From Lewinellaceae bacterium (GTDB lineage: Bacteria > Bacteroidota > Bacteroidia > Chitinophagales > Saprospiraceae): a stretch of DNA of 64,000 nt. The position numbers and the translations under genes are program-made. Below the pieces are notes generated by a model that was not told the DNA's origin, searched no databases, and saw nothing but the letters and a program-made list of their open reading frames with translations. Position 1 is the stretch's first letter; each line of letters starts with the position of its first letter. The DNA lies in assembly GCA_016713985.1 (NCBI GenBank), contig JADJOD010000015.1:1-64000 (forward strand), in the 5' to 3' direction. Shown in pieces: positions 47,240-57,898 of this stretch.

Positions 47240-47932
47240 GTGGCGCGTAAAAACAAACTCCGCAAATTCGCCGAACTCCTCGCCTTCCCCAACGTGTACG
47301 AGTGTTACGACGTCAAACAACCCGCGCTCACGGGCGCGGATATGAAACCTGTCGACTTGAAAGGTAAATGGAATCAAGCACATTTTATTAATAATCAGCC
47401 CATTACACTCGAATTGGCCTGCGGCGGCGGGGAATACACGGTTGGGCTGGCGCAACGATTCCCGGAGCGCAATTTTGTCGGCGTCGACATCAAAGGCAAC
47501 CGCCTCTGGAAAGGCGCCAAAACGGCGCTCGACGAAGGTATCGGCAATGCGGCCTTCCTGCGCACAAGGATCGAGATCATCGACCATTTTTTTGCGCCGG
47601 GTGAAGTGGACGAGATATGGATCACCTTTCCCGACCCCTTTCCCCGAGCGAGTAAAGAAAACCGGCGCCTGACGTCGGCGTATTTTCACGAAAAATTCCG
47701 GCAGGTACTCCGCCCCGGCGGGCTGGTACACCTCAAACACGACGACCCTGACTTTTACCAATTCACCCTCGACACCCTTGCCGCCGACCCGCGCTGCCAA
47801 TTGATATACACCAATGCCGATATCTACGCCGGCGAATTGCCGTACCCCGAACTGGCGATCCAGACATTGTACGAATCATTTCACCTCGCCGAAGGAAAAA
47901 AGATCCGGTATGTGCGTTATACGATCTCCTGA
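47240..47932 (+). CDS. trmB: tRNA (guanine-N7-)-methyltransferase
   Basis: 230 residues from a GTG at 47240 (MARKNKLRKFAELLAFPNVY). TrmB methylates G46 of tRNA with S-adenosylmethionine. Family motifs: ITLELACGGGEYTVGLAQRF (SAM site), RNFVGVDIKGNRLWKGAKTA, VDEIWITFPDPFPRASKENR (the catalytic PDPxP region; family usually PDPWPK), and HLKHDDPDFYQF. Length is normal. The GTG is preferred because upstream sequence in frame is not family-like. It is transcribed alone. Confidence 0.92.
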   Translation: MARKNKLRKFAELLAFPNVYECYDVKQPALTGADMKPVDLKGKWNQAHFINNQPITLELACGGGEYTVGLAQRFPERNFVGVDIKGNRLWKGAKTALDEGIGNAAFLRTRIEIIDHFFAPGEVDEIWITFPDPFPRASKENRRLTSAYFHEKFRQVLRPGGLVHLKHDDPDFYQFTLDTLAADPRCQLIYTNADIYAGELPYPELAIQTLYESFHLAEGKKIRYVRYTIS

Positions 47933-47936
47933 AAAA

Positions 47937-47995
47937 GTGCGGCATGAGTGATTTAAAAGTTTGATTTTCAAATTTTCAGACCACTCATGCCACAC
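47937..47995. repeat. Inverted repeat after trmB
   Basis: Arms of 14 bp with one mismatch (47937-47950, GTGCGGCATGAGTG, with 47982-47995) starting four bases after the trmB stop. No T tail. Probably a terminator-like or palindromic repeat. Confidence 0.65.
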
Positions 47996-48104
47996 TTAAG
48001 CAAGTATCCTTGCTGAACATCTTACACCCCGCTTTGTTAAGTTTCCAAGACCCTTCTGCCAACACAACTCACTCAACAATCTTCAACCATTTACAACAAT
48101 AGAT

Positions 48105-48719
48105 ATGGCTTTTACGCTTCCCGACCTCCCCTACGCTTTCAACGCCCTCGAACCTCATGTGGACGCCCGCACCATGGAAATTCACCACGACAAACACCAC
48201 GCGGCCTACGTTAATAACCTGAACGCTGCCCTGCAGGGCACCGAACACGAGGGCAAAAGCCTCGAAGAACTGTTTGCCATCATGTCCAAACTCCCGCCCG
48301 CCGTGCGCAACAACGGCGGTGGCCACTGGAACCACACCATGTTCTGGGAAGTGATGGCCCCCAACGCTGGCGGCGCACCTTCCGGCGAACTGGCTGCTCA
48401 AATCGACCAGAACTTCGGCAACTTCGAAGAATTTAAAAAACAATTCGCACAAGCCGGAGCCACCCGTTTCGGCTCGGGCTGGGCCTGGCTCTGCGTCGGT
48501 GAAGACGGCAACCTGTTCATTACTTCCACCCCCAACCAGGACAACCCGCTGATGGACCTCGCCGATAAAAACGGCCAACCCATTCTCGGCCTCGACGTTT
48601 GGGAACACGCCTATTACCTGCACTACCAGAACCGCCGCCCCGACTATATCGGCGCCTGGTGGAATGTGGTGAATTGGGAAGAGGTAGCCCGCCGCTATCA
48701 AAGGGCGCGTTCCAACTGA
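48105..48719 (+). CDS. Fe/Mn superoxide dismutase
   Basis: 204 residues, full length, cytosolic. Converts superoxide to peroxide and oxygen. Metal ligands in the standard places: H27 (MEIHHDKHHAAYV), H77 (GGGHWNHTMFW), D164 and H168 (LDVWEHAYYLHYQN). Whether it uses Fe or Mn cannot be decided safely from the sequence, so no symbol is given. ATG at 48105 follows an A/T-rich leader. A strong terminator follows at 48768. Confidence 0.97.
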   Translation: MAFTLPDLPYAFNALEPHVDARTMEIHHDKHHAAYVNNLNAALQGTEHEGKSLEELFAIMSKLPPAVRNNGGGHWNHTMFWEVMAPNAGGAPSGELAAQIDQNFGNFEEFKKQFAQAGATRFGSGWAWLCVGEDGNLFITSTPNQDNPLMDLADKNGQPILGLDVWEHAYYLHYQNRRPDYIGAWWNVVNWEEVARRYQRARSN

Positions 48720-48767
48720 TTGGATTATCTAAATGGCTGTAACAGAAGCCGATATCCTGTAAAAACG

Positions 48768-48804
48768 AAGCCGCCCGGCGCTTATGGCGCCGGGCGGCTT
48801 TTTT
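48768..48804 (+). terminator. Intrinsic terminator of superoxide dismutase
   Basis: A 14-bp perfect stem (48768-48781 with 48787-48800, GCCGCCCGGCGC) with 5-base loop TTATG is followed by six T. Textbook Rho-independent structure 49 bp past the stop codon. Confidence 0.92.
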
Positions 48805-48812
48805 CTTTCCGT

Positions 48813-48845
48813 AGTAATAGTCTCAATCGCAATGAGACTATTACT
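48813..48845. repeat. Palindromic repeat, copy 2
   Basis: Perfect 13-bp arms (48813-48825 with 48833-48845) around ATCGCAA. This is the reverse-orientation counterpart of the element at 2721-2759, whose centre is TTGCAAT. It lies directly after the dismutase terminator and before the end of the second SusD gene. Confidence 0.9.
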
Positions 48846-48855
48846 TAAATCTAAT

Positions 48856-50165
48856 TCACACCGCCGGGTCCGCCGGCGTATTCGGGTTGTTATCACGTTC
48901 CACCGTCGGATACGGGTAAAAATTGCGGCTGCGTTCCGAATCCGGGTCATTGGGCCCGGGGCGGCCAAAGCGGCGGCTGTCTTCCAGTTTCATACCCGAC
49001 ATGTACAATTCGATGCAGCGCTGGCGGTAGATATCGAGCAGGATAGCGGCCTTATCCGCCGGGTCGCCGGCATACGCCGTTCCTTTGGCGGTGACGCTGA
49101 AAGCATCCGCCGTTTTGGTGCGCACGGCGTCGAGCGCTGCCAGCGCCTCGGTCAGCATATCCATACGTGCATAACACTCGGCTTTGATGAGCGTCATTTC
49201 ACCTGGCAGGTACAGGGGGATCGGGTCGGCGTCGGATTTGAAAAAACCCTGCACTTTCACCGGCGTTGTGTTGTTGCCGAGGTAAAAAGTAATACGTGCA
49301 TCTCCGGCGTCGGGCGCCAGGGCAGCAGGCAGACCAAAATTGGGCAGGCCGTTGTAGGTGTTGTTGTTTACCAGCGAGGTGCGGTACACCGGGTTTTGGC
49401 TGACGGCGTCGAATTTGAACACGGATTTGGATGCCAGGTCGACCTTATTGGCGGCAGCCAGTGCATCGGCGTATTTGCCCAGCATCAGGTTGTAACGCGC
49501 CTGAAGCGCATATACCGTGTTTTTGATGTTGATGTCCGCGCCCACCTTGGTGTTGAAAAAAGTGGAAGGCGCTGTGGCTTCCGCAATGGGAGCGGCGGCG
49601 TTGAGCAGGTCAACGGCTTCCTGGAGGGCTTCGGCGCGTGTTTTAAACGCCGGGCGTTTGCCGTTCAGGAACTCGTCGGCGCCCACCACTTCGGTAGGCA
49701 CGTTTTCCCAGAATTGCGCCATGGTACCAATGGCCAGCGCCTTGAACACATGGCCATAGACCTGGATCATTTCCGCAGTGCCTGTTTCCCGCACGTTGTC
49801 ATAGTTGTCGATCAGGAGTTGCGCATTGGTTTTTACGATGTTGCAACTCGACCAGATGTTGTTCAAAAAAGAATTGCTGCCACCCACGGTGCCTTTGCCG
49901 GCTTCTAATGCCGCCAGTTCGCCGTTGCCGGTATTGATGACGTACAATTCTTTGGTACTCAGTCCGTTGGCAGATACGGTGTTGTAAAGAGCGCTGGTAG
50001 CGCCTACCGAAAACTCTTTTTTAAGGCCCACGATCAGGGCGGTGAGGCCTTCGGCGCTTTTGATCACCTCGCCGCCGTCGGCAGCGTTCGGGTTGACAAA
50101 CTCCTTTGGCATCCCGCAAATGCGATCAAAACGGGAGTGAGGATGTATATGATCAGTTTTTTCAT
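48856..50165 (-). CDS. Second SusD-like lipoprotein, one frameshift
   Basis: About 436 residues. The ATG at 50165 gives a lipoprotein signal (MKKLIIYILTPVLIAFAGC), but the frame breaks at the CC pair 50108-50109 (+ strand GG); one extra C restores GCPKEFVNPNAADGGEV. The body is SusD/RagB-like and shorter than the first SusD, with GEMTLIKAECYARMDMLTEA and RQRCIELYMSGMKLEDSRRF (the C-terminal E-L-x-x-G-x-R-x-x-D/E scheme). It follows the second SusC with 55 bp spacing. Ligand unknown because no glycosidase is beside it. Confidence 0.85.
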
Positions 50166-50219
50166 TGTCAAAAATTTAGGATGTTAGCGGACTTGCAGGG
50201 TTGGCAAGATTCAGCGGGT

Positions 50220-53200
50220 TTAGAATTTTCCGTTTAAACGAATCATAAACGTTTGTGGAATGGGCACGTTGCCAAAATCGTCGCCCCGCACGCGGTCGTT
50301 CTGGCCGGCGGAGTTGGTTTCGGGGTCGAAACCCTGGTAGTCGTCGAAGGAAAGCAGGTTGCGCCCCAGGAAACTGACGCTCAGGTTTTCAAAAGCGCGG
50401 CCCACGCGGCCGATGTTATAGGTCAGGCCCAGTTCGCGCAATTTGATATAGGAAGCGTCTTCGATGTGTTCTTCCTGGATACGCTGACCGGTTACGCCAC
50501 CTGCAATGGAGGCCACATAACCACGCGGCAGTTCGCCCTTGAGTTCTTTTTCTGCGGTGAGGCCGAAGCCGACGTTATTGCTGGTGATGCGGTTCCAGTT
50601 GTAAATTTCAGCGCCCATCACGGCGTCGAGTTGAAAGTTGAGCGTCAGTTTTTTCCAACTGAAAGCCGAGCTGAACGAGCCGATCCAGTCCGGAGCCGGG
50701 TTGCCGAGTACTTTGCGCAATTCCTGGGTGCCGGTGGTGAGCGGCTGGCCGTTGGCGTCGCGGACAGGCACAAACACGCTGCCGGCGTAGCGGTAGATGC
50801 GGTCTTTTAAAGCGCCGGTGGGCAGGGCATCTTCGTTGAAAGCTGCTTCTGTAAACACCAGCCCGCGCTCCGGCTGCGCGAGGCCCTGAGTCGTCAGCAG
50901 CAGCGAACCGTCGTCGTTGCGGGCGTAGTAGCGGCCGAAAAAAATGCCGAACGGCTCGCCGTTGAGGGCCGATTGGGCGCCGTCGCTGCCACGCAGCGAG
51001 AGTACGCCGTCCAGTCCGGAAACTTCGTTGCGGTTGGATGAAAAATTCAGGCCGATATCCCAGGAGAACAAGGTGCTGCGCACGGCCTGGGCCTGGAGCA
51101 ATATTTCAATACCCTTGTTATTCATTTTGCCCACGTTGGTCACCAGCGAAGTGCCGCCGATGGACGGTGGAATCGGGCGGTTGAACAGCAAGTTGTCGAT
51201 GTCCTGATTGTAATACGTAAAGCTCAGGCCGATGCGGTTGCGCAGGAACGCAAAGTCGGCGCCTGCTTCGGTTTCGGTTTTTACCTCGGGTTTTACGTCC
51301 GGATTGTTGAGCGCTTTCGGCGGCGTGATGGCCGGCAAGCCGGTGAGGTTGGTGCCGGGGAAGTTGTTGAAACGGTCGTAGGCGCCGATACCGGTCAGGT
51401 TGCCCGCCTGCCCGTAGGAAGCGCGGAGTTTGAGGGTGCTGAGCCACGGATTGGCATTCGGCAACAAACGCGACGCAACCCAGCTCAGGCTGGCTTTCGG
51501 GTAAAAATTGGATTGGTTGTCCGTAGAAAACGCCGAAGAGCCGTCGACACGGCCGGCCAGGGTCAGGAACAGCTGTTCGTCGTACCCGAAGGTTTCCTGG
51601 AGGAAATAGCCGTTGACGGACAATTTTGAAATGTACTGCACCGGCAGGGTGAAAAGATTGGAAGCGGCTGAGATATTCTGGATCAGCGGGGCCAGGTCAC
51701 GGCCTTCCTGCGCGGTGAAGTCGCTGCGAAGGAACTGGTATTGGTAGCCCGCCGTGGTGGTGGAGGTCAGTTTTGAACCGAGGGAAGTTTCATACGTAGC
51801 GATGAGGTCGCTGTTGTATTGGGTCACGTTGGAATTGGCGATGGCCACGTACCCGTCCGGGAAAAAAGTGGCCGCCACGCCGGCATAAGGCACCCGCGGG
51901 TGGTACTCGTTGCCCTGCAGGCCGTAATTGTCGATGCCGAACGTGTAGTCGATGCGCAATCCTTTGCAGGGGAACAGTTTGAGCCCCACGTCGGCGATAT
52001 TGCGGTTGGTGCGTTGGGTGATATCGAAGGTTTCGACCACCGTAAGCGGGTTGAGGCGCACCTGTTCCACTTGTTTCAGGGTGCCGTCGGCGTTGCGTTC
52101 GGTGATGTCCCAGACGTTGTCGATGATAAAAATGGTGCTCACCGGGCTGAAGAAGTTGTTGCCGTTGGGCATGTCCTTGCTCCGGCTGTTGGTATAACTT
52201 AACCCCGCCGTTACCGTTGCCCACTTAGTCAACGTTTGATTAAAACGCAGACGCCCCGTGTATTTGGTAAAATTGGTGTTTTTGACGATACCGTCGTTGT
52301 TGGTGTATCCCAGCGACGCGTAGTAGTTCGATTTTTCATTACCGCCCGTTACGGAAAGGAAGTTTTCCGTGCCGAAAGCGCTTTGAAACAACTCTTCCTG
52401 GTAATCGTAACGTGTTACGTCGTACTGATCGGTGACCAGGATGCGGTTGACCGGCCCGACCTTGACGTAATTGGCGCCGGCCGTTTGCAGTTGCGCTTCC
52501 GTCAGGCCGTTGGTCAGCAGGATGGTCAGGCGGTCCTGCGCCGATTCCAGCCGGTCATTTCCTTTGAGGCCGAACCTTTTGCCGTATTCGGTAAAAAATA
52601 CCTTTTGCCGCAGTTTGCTGACGCCCGCAGCGGTGCTGAACTCGATGGTCGGTTTGCTCGACCGGCCGCGTTTGGTAAAGATCTGCACCACGCCGTTGGA
52701 TGCTCGGGAGCCGTACATGGCTGCTGCGGAGGCGCCGTTGAGCACCTCGATGCGTTCGATATCGTTCGGGTTGATGTCTACCAGGCGGTTTTGGCCGGCC
52801 TGAAAACTGGTGGTCATGGCGTCGCCGCTCAGGTTGATTACGTTTTGTGAAGAATTGTCCACAATGACGCCGTCCACAATGTACAAGGGATCGGAAGAAC
52901 CTTTAATGGAACTGACGCCGCGCAGGCGGATGGAAAAACCACCGGCCGGGTCGCCCTGGTTCTGGCTGATTTGTGCGCCGGCAACTTTGCCCGAGAGTGC
53001 GCCCAGGGGGTTCACGGAACCGGATTTTTCGAGGCTCCGGCCGTCCACCACGCCGATGTAGTTGCCTAATTGTTTGCGGGTGGCGGTGGGGGAGTTGCCC
53101 GTAACGATCACCTCGTCGAGGTTGAGGATGTCGCTGCCGAGCGTCACATCCTGGCTCAGGGCTGCCTGCCCCAGTGCAATGGAAACGGCCTTTCGTTCCG

Positions 53201-53462
53201 TTTGAAAACCAAAATACCGGAATTCCAGGTTGTAGCTGCCTTCGGTCACGGCGCCGCTGAGGTCGTAAAAACCGCGCTCGTCGGTGAACGCCGTCTGACG
53301 GGCTTCCACCAGCACGACGGAAACGCCGGGCAGCGGTGCGCCGGTATCATCCGTAACGGTTCCCTTGATGGAGTAACTGACGGCCTGGGCGGATACCAAT
53401 GCCGGAAAAAACACCAGCAGGCACAGCGCTAAACGTCCCGGGAGGGTAAGAACATGCTTCAT
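50220..53462 (-). CDS. Second SusC-like TonB-dependent transporter
   Basis: 1080 residues. The ATG at 53462 yields a signal peptide (LALCLLVFFPALVSAQ); the longer frame upstream is A/T-rich non-coding. Domains: carboxypeptidase-regulatory-like (IKGTVTDDTGAPLPGVSVVL), plug (LDEVIVTGNSPTATRKQLGN, PLYIVDGVIVD), then the barrel ending VPIPQTFMIRLNGKF. It forms the outer-membrane channel with the SusD at 48856-50165 and is diverged from the galactan-locus SusC. Followed by SusD on the same strand; the acyltransferase gene upstream is on the same strand, with 129 bp between. Confidence 0.95.
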   Translation of the reverse strand: MKHVLTLPGRLALCLLVFFPALVSAQAVSYSIKGTVTDDTGAPLPGVSVVLVEARQTAFTDERGFYDLSGAVTEGSYNLEFRYFGFQTERKAVSIALGQAALSQDVTLGSDILNLDEVIVTGNSPTATRKQLGNYIGVVDGRSLEKSGSVNPLGALSGKVAGAQISQNQGDPAGGFSIRLRGVSSIKGSSDPLYIVDGVIVDNSSQNVINLSGDAMTTSFQAGQNRLVDINPNDIERIEVLNGASAAAMYGSRASNGVVQIFTKRGRSSKPTIEFSTAAGVSKLRQKVFFTEYGKRFGLKGNDRLESAQDRLTILLTNGLTEAQLQTAGANYVKVGPVNRILVTDQYDVTRYDYQEELFQSAFGTENFLSVTGGNEKSNYYASLGYTNNDGIVKNTNFTKYTGRLRFNQTLTKWATVTAGLSYTNSRSKDMPNGNNFFSPVSTIFIIDNVWDITERNADGTLKQVEQVRLNPLTVVETFDITQRTNRNIADVGLKLFPCKGLRIDYTFGIDNYGLQGNEYHPRVPYAGVAATFFPDGYVAIANSNVTQYNSDLIATYETSLGSKLTSTTTAGYQYQFLRSDFTAQEGRDLAPLIQNISAASNLFTLPVQYISKLSVNGYFLQETFGYDEQLFLTLAGRVDGSSAFSTDNQSNFYPKASLSWVASRLLPNANPWLSTLKLRASYGQAGNLTGIGAYDRFNNFPGTNLTGLPAITPPKALNNPDVKPEVKTETEAGADFAFLRNRIGLSFTYYNQDIDNLLFNRPIPPSIGGTSLVTNVGKMNNKGIEILLQAQAVRSTLFSWDIGLNFSSNRNEVSGLDGVLSLRGSDGAQSALNGEPFGIFFGRYYARNDDGSLLLTTQGLAQPERGLVFTEAAFNEDALPTGALKDRIYRYAGSVFVPVRDANGQPLTTGTQELRKVLGNPAPDWIGSFSSAFSWKKLTLNFQLDAVMGAEIYNWNRITSNNVGFGLTAEKELKGELPRGYVASIAGGVTGQRIQEEHIEDASYIKLRELGLTYNIGRVGRAFENLSVSFLGRNLLSFDDYQGFDPETNSAGQNDRVRGDDFGNVPIPQTFMIRLNGKF

Positions 53463-53591
53463 ACAAATATGGTTAAGTTTAATGATTTCGCAGGAATAAA
53501 AAATTCCAGGATTAAATAAATATTTTGCAATCTGTTCAAATGGCAATATTAGGGAACAATATTTTATCAAATTGATATTTTTAATTCGGAA

Positions 53592-54696
53592 TTATATTTT
53601 AACATAAATCTTGCGCCTGTACAAAAAAAGGCACACCGCCCAGCAGATACCGAGGAACGTCAGGGCAAACAACAGGGAGCCGAATGCCCCGCCTTCCAGC
53701 GGCCGGAAAAGGTGTTCATAAATCCAGCCGTACCCGCTTTTTTTCTGTTCTCCTTCCATCCACTGTATCCGGAGCATGGTTTTGGTCAGCAAACCCGCCA
53801 GTACGTAGGCGAACAGCGGGTTGGCGCCAAAGACCAGGAAAAACTGCACGTATCGTTTCCCGTTTGCAATATCGAGCGCCCATACGCTGCATGCCAGCAG
53901 GATCATGGAAATACCGCCCGTGTACAATACGAATGAGCTGGTCCAAAGGCTTTTGTTGATCGGGAAAGCCGGGTTCCACACCAGCGCCGTTATGGTAAGG
54001 ACACTTCCCCAGATCAAAAGGTCGCGTACGGCCATTATTTTTTCGGCCTGCCGCTGCTGCATCAACCTGCCGCTCCACCAGCCGAGCAGCACCGTTACCA
54101 CCGCAGGAAATGTACTTAAAATACCCTCCGGGTCAAAAGGTATTCCTTTGCCTTTCCACATGTGATCCGGCCCCAAAACGGCAAGATCAAAATGTCGTAC
54201 CGCATTCCCGGTCAATCCGTAAGGATCCTGGCCCGGTATGGCCAGTCCGTACAACAAGCCCCAATAACCCAGCAACAAAGCGGCAGCGGCGCCGATCAGC
54301 CACCTGCCCGGCAAAGTCAGGGCCAGGAGCGCCGCCAACCCGTATCCCAGCGCCAGTCGCGGCAACACCCCCAGGAAGCGGAGTTTGTCCCAGTCTTTCC
54401 AGAAAAAAGGAAATTTGGCCAGCAAAAGCCCGATTGCAAACAACAACAAGGAGCGTTTCAGGACTTTCCAGCCCAATTCCCGGTTGAGCCGGCGGCCGTA
54501 TTTTTCGAAAGAAAACCACATGGACACCCCGATGATAAACATAAAAGAGGGGAACACCAGGTCGGTGGGGGTGCAGCCGTGCCAGTCGGCGTGCCGAAGC
54601 GGAGCGAATACGTGTTCCCAGGTGCCGGGTGTATTCACGATCAGCATAAAAGCAATGGTAAGGCCGCGGTAGAAGTCGATGGAGAGGTAGCGCACG
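53592..54696 (-). CDS. Heparan-alpha-glucosaminide acetyltransferase-like membrane protein
   Basis: About 367 residues from GTG 54696 (MRYLSIDFYRGLTIAFMLIV). A multi-pass membrane protein, about ten helices, of the DUF5009/DUF1624 family related to lysosomal HGSNAT and acyltransferase 3-like proteins. The hallmarks are the N-terminal SIDFYRGLTIAFMLIVNTPG and HADWHGCTPTDLVFPSFMFI (conserved Asp/His/Pro). These proteins move an acetyl group from cytosolic acetyl-CoA to a sugar on the other face of the membrane. A more distant ATG would overlap folE and lacks family sequence. It precedes the second SusC/D pair on the same strand, which would fit glycan metabolism. Confidence 0.85.
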
Positions 54697-54793
54697 GACA
54701 GGAGGTTGGTTGGAAAAAAGGATGTATTACCGGCGCTTCGGAGAATATGGGGCAAAGGAACAAAAGAAAACTGTAAGGTCTGCTGCGGAAAAA

Positions 54794-55489
54794 TCAGCCC
54801 GGCATTTTTGAACTGATCGCCATCAGGAATTCCTGGCGGGTGCTTTCGTTGAGAAATTTGCCCGAATACTCGGCGGTGATGGTGCTCGCGCCGTGGTGTT
54901 CGACGCCACGTGCCTGCACACACATGTGCCGCGCGTCGATATAAACCGCCACGTCTTCCGTTTTCAACGCGTATTTGAGTTCTTCCACGATCTGGATGGT
55001 CAGGCGTTCCTGCACCTGTGGGCGGCGGGCGTAAAAATCGACGATCCGGTTGAGTTTGGACAGGCCGACCACACGGCCGTTGGGGATGTAGGCGACGTGT
55101 GCCACGCCGAAGATCGGCTGGAAATGGTGTTCGCAGGTGCTTTGCAGCGGGATGTTGCGCTCAATCACCAGTCTGCGGTAATTGTATTTGTTTTCAAAAG
55201 TGGTGACGGCCGGTTTGTTGTGCGGGTTCAGGCCGCGAAAAATTTCGTTCACGTACATTTTCGCCACCCGCCGGGGTGTGCCGCGCAAACTGTCGTCGCG
55301 CAGGTCCAGGCCGAGTATGTCCATAATCCCGGCAAAATGGTCGGTGATACGTTCTATTTTTTCGGCATCCGTCAGGTCGAATGCGTTGGCGGTCAATGGC
55401 GTGTCGAGCGCTGTCGCAACGTAAAAGTCACCGGGATCGTCCGAATCAGCAAGGCCGTCGAGGTGGCCGTTCAGCGAAAAGTCCAGCAT
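54794..55489 (-). CDS. folE: GTP cyclohydrolase I
   Basis: 231 residues from ATG 55489. Makes dihydroneopterin triphosphate from GTP, first step of folate and tetrahydrobiopterin synthesis. Zinc ligands are visible in PLQSTCEHHFQPIFGVAHVAY and in ARHMCVQARGVEHHGAST. GRVVGLSKLNRIVDFYARRPQVQERLT is the family signature. A longer in-frame upstream extension is not conserved in the family. Full length, cytosolic. Divergent from the PQQ dehydrogenase. Confidence 0.96.
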   Translation of the reverse strand: MLDFSLNGHLDGLADSDDPGDFYVATALDTPLTANAFDLTDAEKIERITDHFAGIMDILGLDLRDDSLRGTPRRVAKMYVNEIFRGLNPHNKPAVTTFENKYNYRRLVIERNIPLQSTCEHHFQPIFGVAHVAYIPNGRVVGLSKLNRIVDFYARRPQVQERLTIQIVEELKYALKTEDVAVYIDARHMCVQARGVEHHGASTITAEYSGKFLNESTRQEFLMAISSKMPG

Positions 55490-55719
55490 GGGTGCGGTAG
55501 GTTTTGAAAAATGAAAAAGGTGGGTTTGGGAAAAAAATGCCCGAAACGGCAACGTGTCGTTGGAAGCAGATTTGGAACACACAATGGACAACAATGTTTA
55601 ACCTTAAGTCGTGCCAAATGGAAAACACTTGAACAAAATGTTTTCCGGGAGACAATTTGCAATCATTGTTTCCGCGAGGCTCCGGAAAATGTCAACTTTC
55701 GGAAAATTTGAACGACTAC

Positions 55720-57851
55720 ATGAAAAAACTGCTGATCGCCGCCGCTTTTTTGGCCGCCGCTTTTGCCCTTCCTCCGGCGGCGTTTCCACCCGCTACCAAC
55801 TATACCGCAGGCGCCGACTGGCGGGTATACGGCGGCACTTCGGCATCCAGCCGGTATTCGGGACTCGCCGGTATCAATACACAAAATGCCGGTCGTTTGA
55901 AACTCGCCTGGGAATATCATACCGGCGACACCGATGCCAATAATCGCGGCCAAATCCAATGTAATCCACTGATCATCAATGGTATATTGTACGGCGTTAC
56001 GCCCAGGTCGGGCGTTTTTGCCGTAGACGCGGCCACCGGCAAATCGCGCTGGAAATTCGATCCGTTCCGGGTACCCGGCGGCGAAAACGCCTGGGCCGGC
56101 ACCTCGCGCGGCCTCGCATTCTGGGAATCGGGCGACGACCGGCGCATCCTGTTTGCCGCAGGCGCATACCTGCTCGCGCTCGACGCGGATACCGGGACAC
56201 TGATCCCGGATTTCGGCGAAGGCGGCAAGGTGGATATGCACCTCGACCTCGATTACCCGAAAAAGACTTTTATATCGTTTCCAATACGCCCGGAATCGTT
56301 TATAAAGACCTCATTATCATGGGTATGCGACTGTCTGAAGGTTTAGACGCCGCACCCGGCCACATCCGCGCCTACGACGTTCGCACCGGCAAACGCCGCT
56401 GGATCTTCCACACCGTGCCGCATCCGGGTGAATACGGCTACAAAACCTGGAAAGACCCCGAAGCCTGGAAACGCATCGGCGGCGCCAACTGCTGGGCCGG
56501 TATGTCGCTCGACGAACAACGCGGTATCGTGTTCGCCGCCACGGGATCGGCTACATACGACTTCTGGGGCGGCTACCGCCACGGCCAAAACCTGTTCTCC
56601 GACTGCGTGCTCGCCCTCGACGCCAACACCGGCAAACGGATCTGGCACTACCAGACCGTACACCACGACCTCTGGGACCGCGACCTGCCCGCACCGCCCA
56701 ACCTCGTAACCGTGCTGCGCAAGGGAAAAACGGTGGATGCCGTGGTCCAGGTCACCAAACAGGGTTTTGTATTCGTACTCGACCGCCTGACCGGCAAACC
56801 CCTGTTCCCCGTGAAAGAAATACGGGTGCCGGCTTCTGCGCTGGAAGGTGAACAAGCCTGGAAAACACAACCCGTTCCCGGCCTGCCCGAACCCTTTATG
56901 CGGCAACAATTCACGGAAAACGACCTCAACGACCTCCTGCCGGAATTCCGGGAAGAACTCCTGCCTCAATTCCAGGCCCTGCAATCGGGTAATATGTGGA
57001 GCCCGCCTTCTCTCCAGGGCATCGCCTTGTTCCCCGGATTCGACGGCGGCGCGGAGTGGGGTGGGGCAGCTTTCGACCCAACATCCAACTGGCTGTATGT
57101 CAATGCCAATGAAATGCCCTGGATCGTAAAAATGGTGAAAAACGAACCCGGCCAATCCGTCGGCCAGGCCCTGTACGTCGCCAATTGTGCCAATTGCCAC
57201 GGCCTCGACCGCCGCGGCAACGGCAATGCTTTTCCACCTTTGACGGACATCGGCAAAAAACGCACTGCCGCGCAGATCGATGAGATGTTGAAAAGTGGAA
57301 AAGGTACCATGCCCTCCTACCGGCATCTGCCGGAAGCCGAACGCAAACAACTCGTCGGGTACCTGCTGAACGAAAAACCCGCCGGCCCCGTCAAAGAGAT
57401 GACGGCCGAAGAACGCGCTTTCCTGCCGCCCTACACCATGACCGGCTATAACCGGTTCCTCACCAAAGACGGCTACCCCGCCATCAAACCGCCTTGGGGC
57501 ACCCTGAACGCCATCAACCTCAACACCGGGAAAATTGAGTGGAAAGTGCCGCTCGGCGCCTTCGATGCACTCAGCCGGCACGGCATCCCGCCCACCGGCA
57601 CCGAAAACTACGGCGGACCCGTGTGCACCGCCGGCGGACTGGTATTCATCGGCGCCAGCAAAGACGAGAAGTTCCGCGCTTTCGACAAAAAAACGGGCAA
57701 AATCCTGTTCGAAACCACTTTGCCCGCCGGCGGCTACGCCACACCCGCCGTTTACGCCGTCGACGGCAAACAATACGTGGTCATCGCCTGCGGCGGCGGT
57801 AAAATGGGGACAAAATCGGGGGATAGTTACGTGGCGTTTGTGGTGGAATGA
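55720..57851 (+). CDS. PQQ-dependent dehydrogenase with haem c domain, one frameshift
   Basis: About 710 residues. ATG 55720 gives a signal peptide (LLIAAAFLAAAFALPPA). An eight-blade quinoprotein propeller follows, with WRVYGGTSASSRYSGL, IHDQ-like segments such as RTGKRRWIFHTVPHPGEYGY and YQTVHHDLWDRDLPAPPNLV. A haem c motif CANCHGLDRRGNG lies near residue 490, inside the C-terminal third. The frame breaks at CCC 56256-56258; one extra base restores DYPEKDFYIVSNTPGIVYKD. Periplasmic oxidation of a sugar or alcohol with electrons passed to cytochrome c is expected. Substrate not assignable. Confidence 0.9.
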
Positions 57852-57898
57852 GGATTTTGAAGAAAAATACTATCTTTGTTTAGGCAAAATAAAGATCC

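Noticed and set aside
53592..54923. ATG at 54923 as start of the acyltransferase-like gene
   Set aside because: It would overlap folE in another frame and the added 76 residues lack family sequence; GTG 54696 gives the conserved start.
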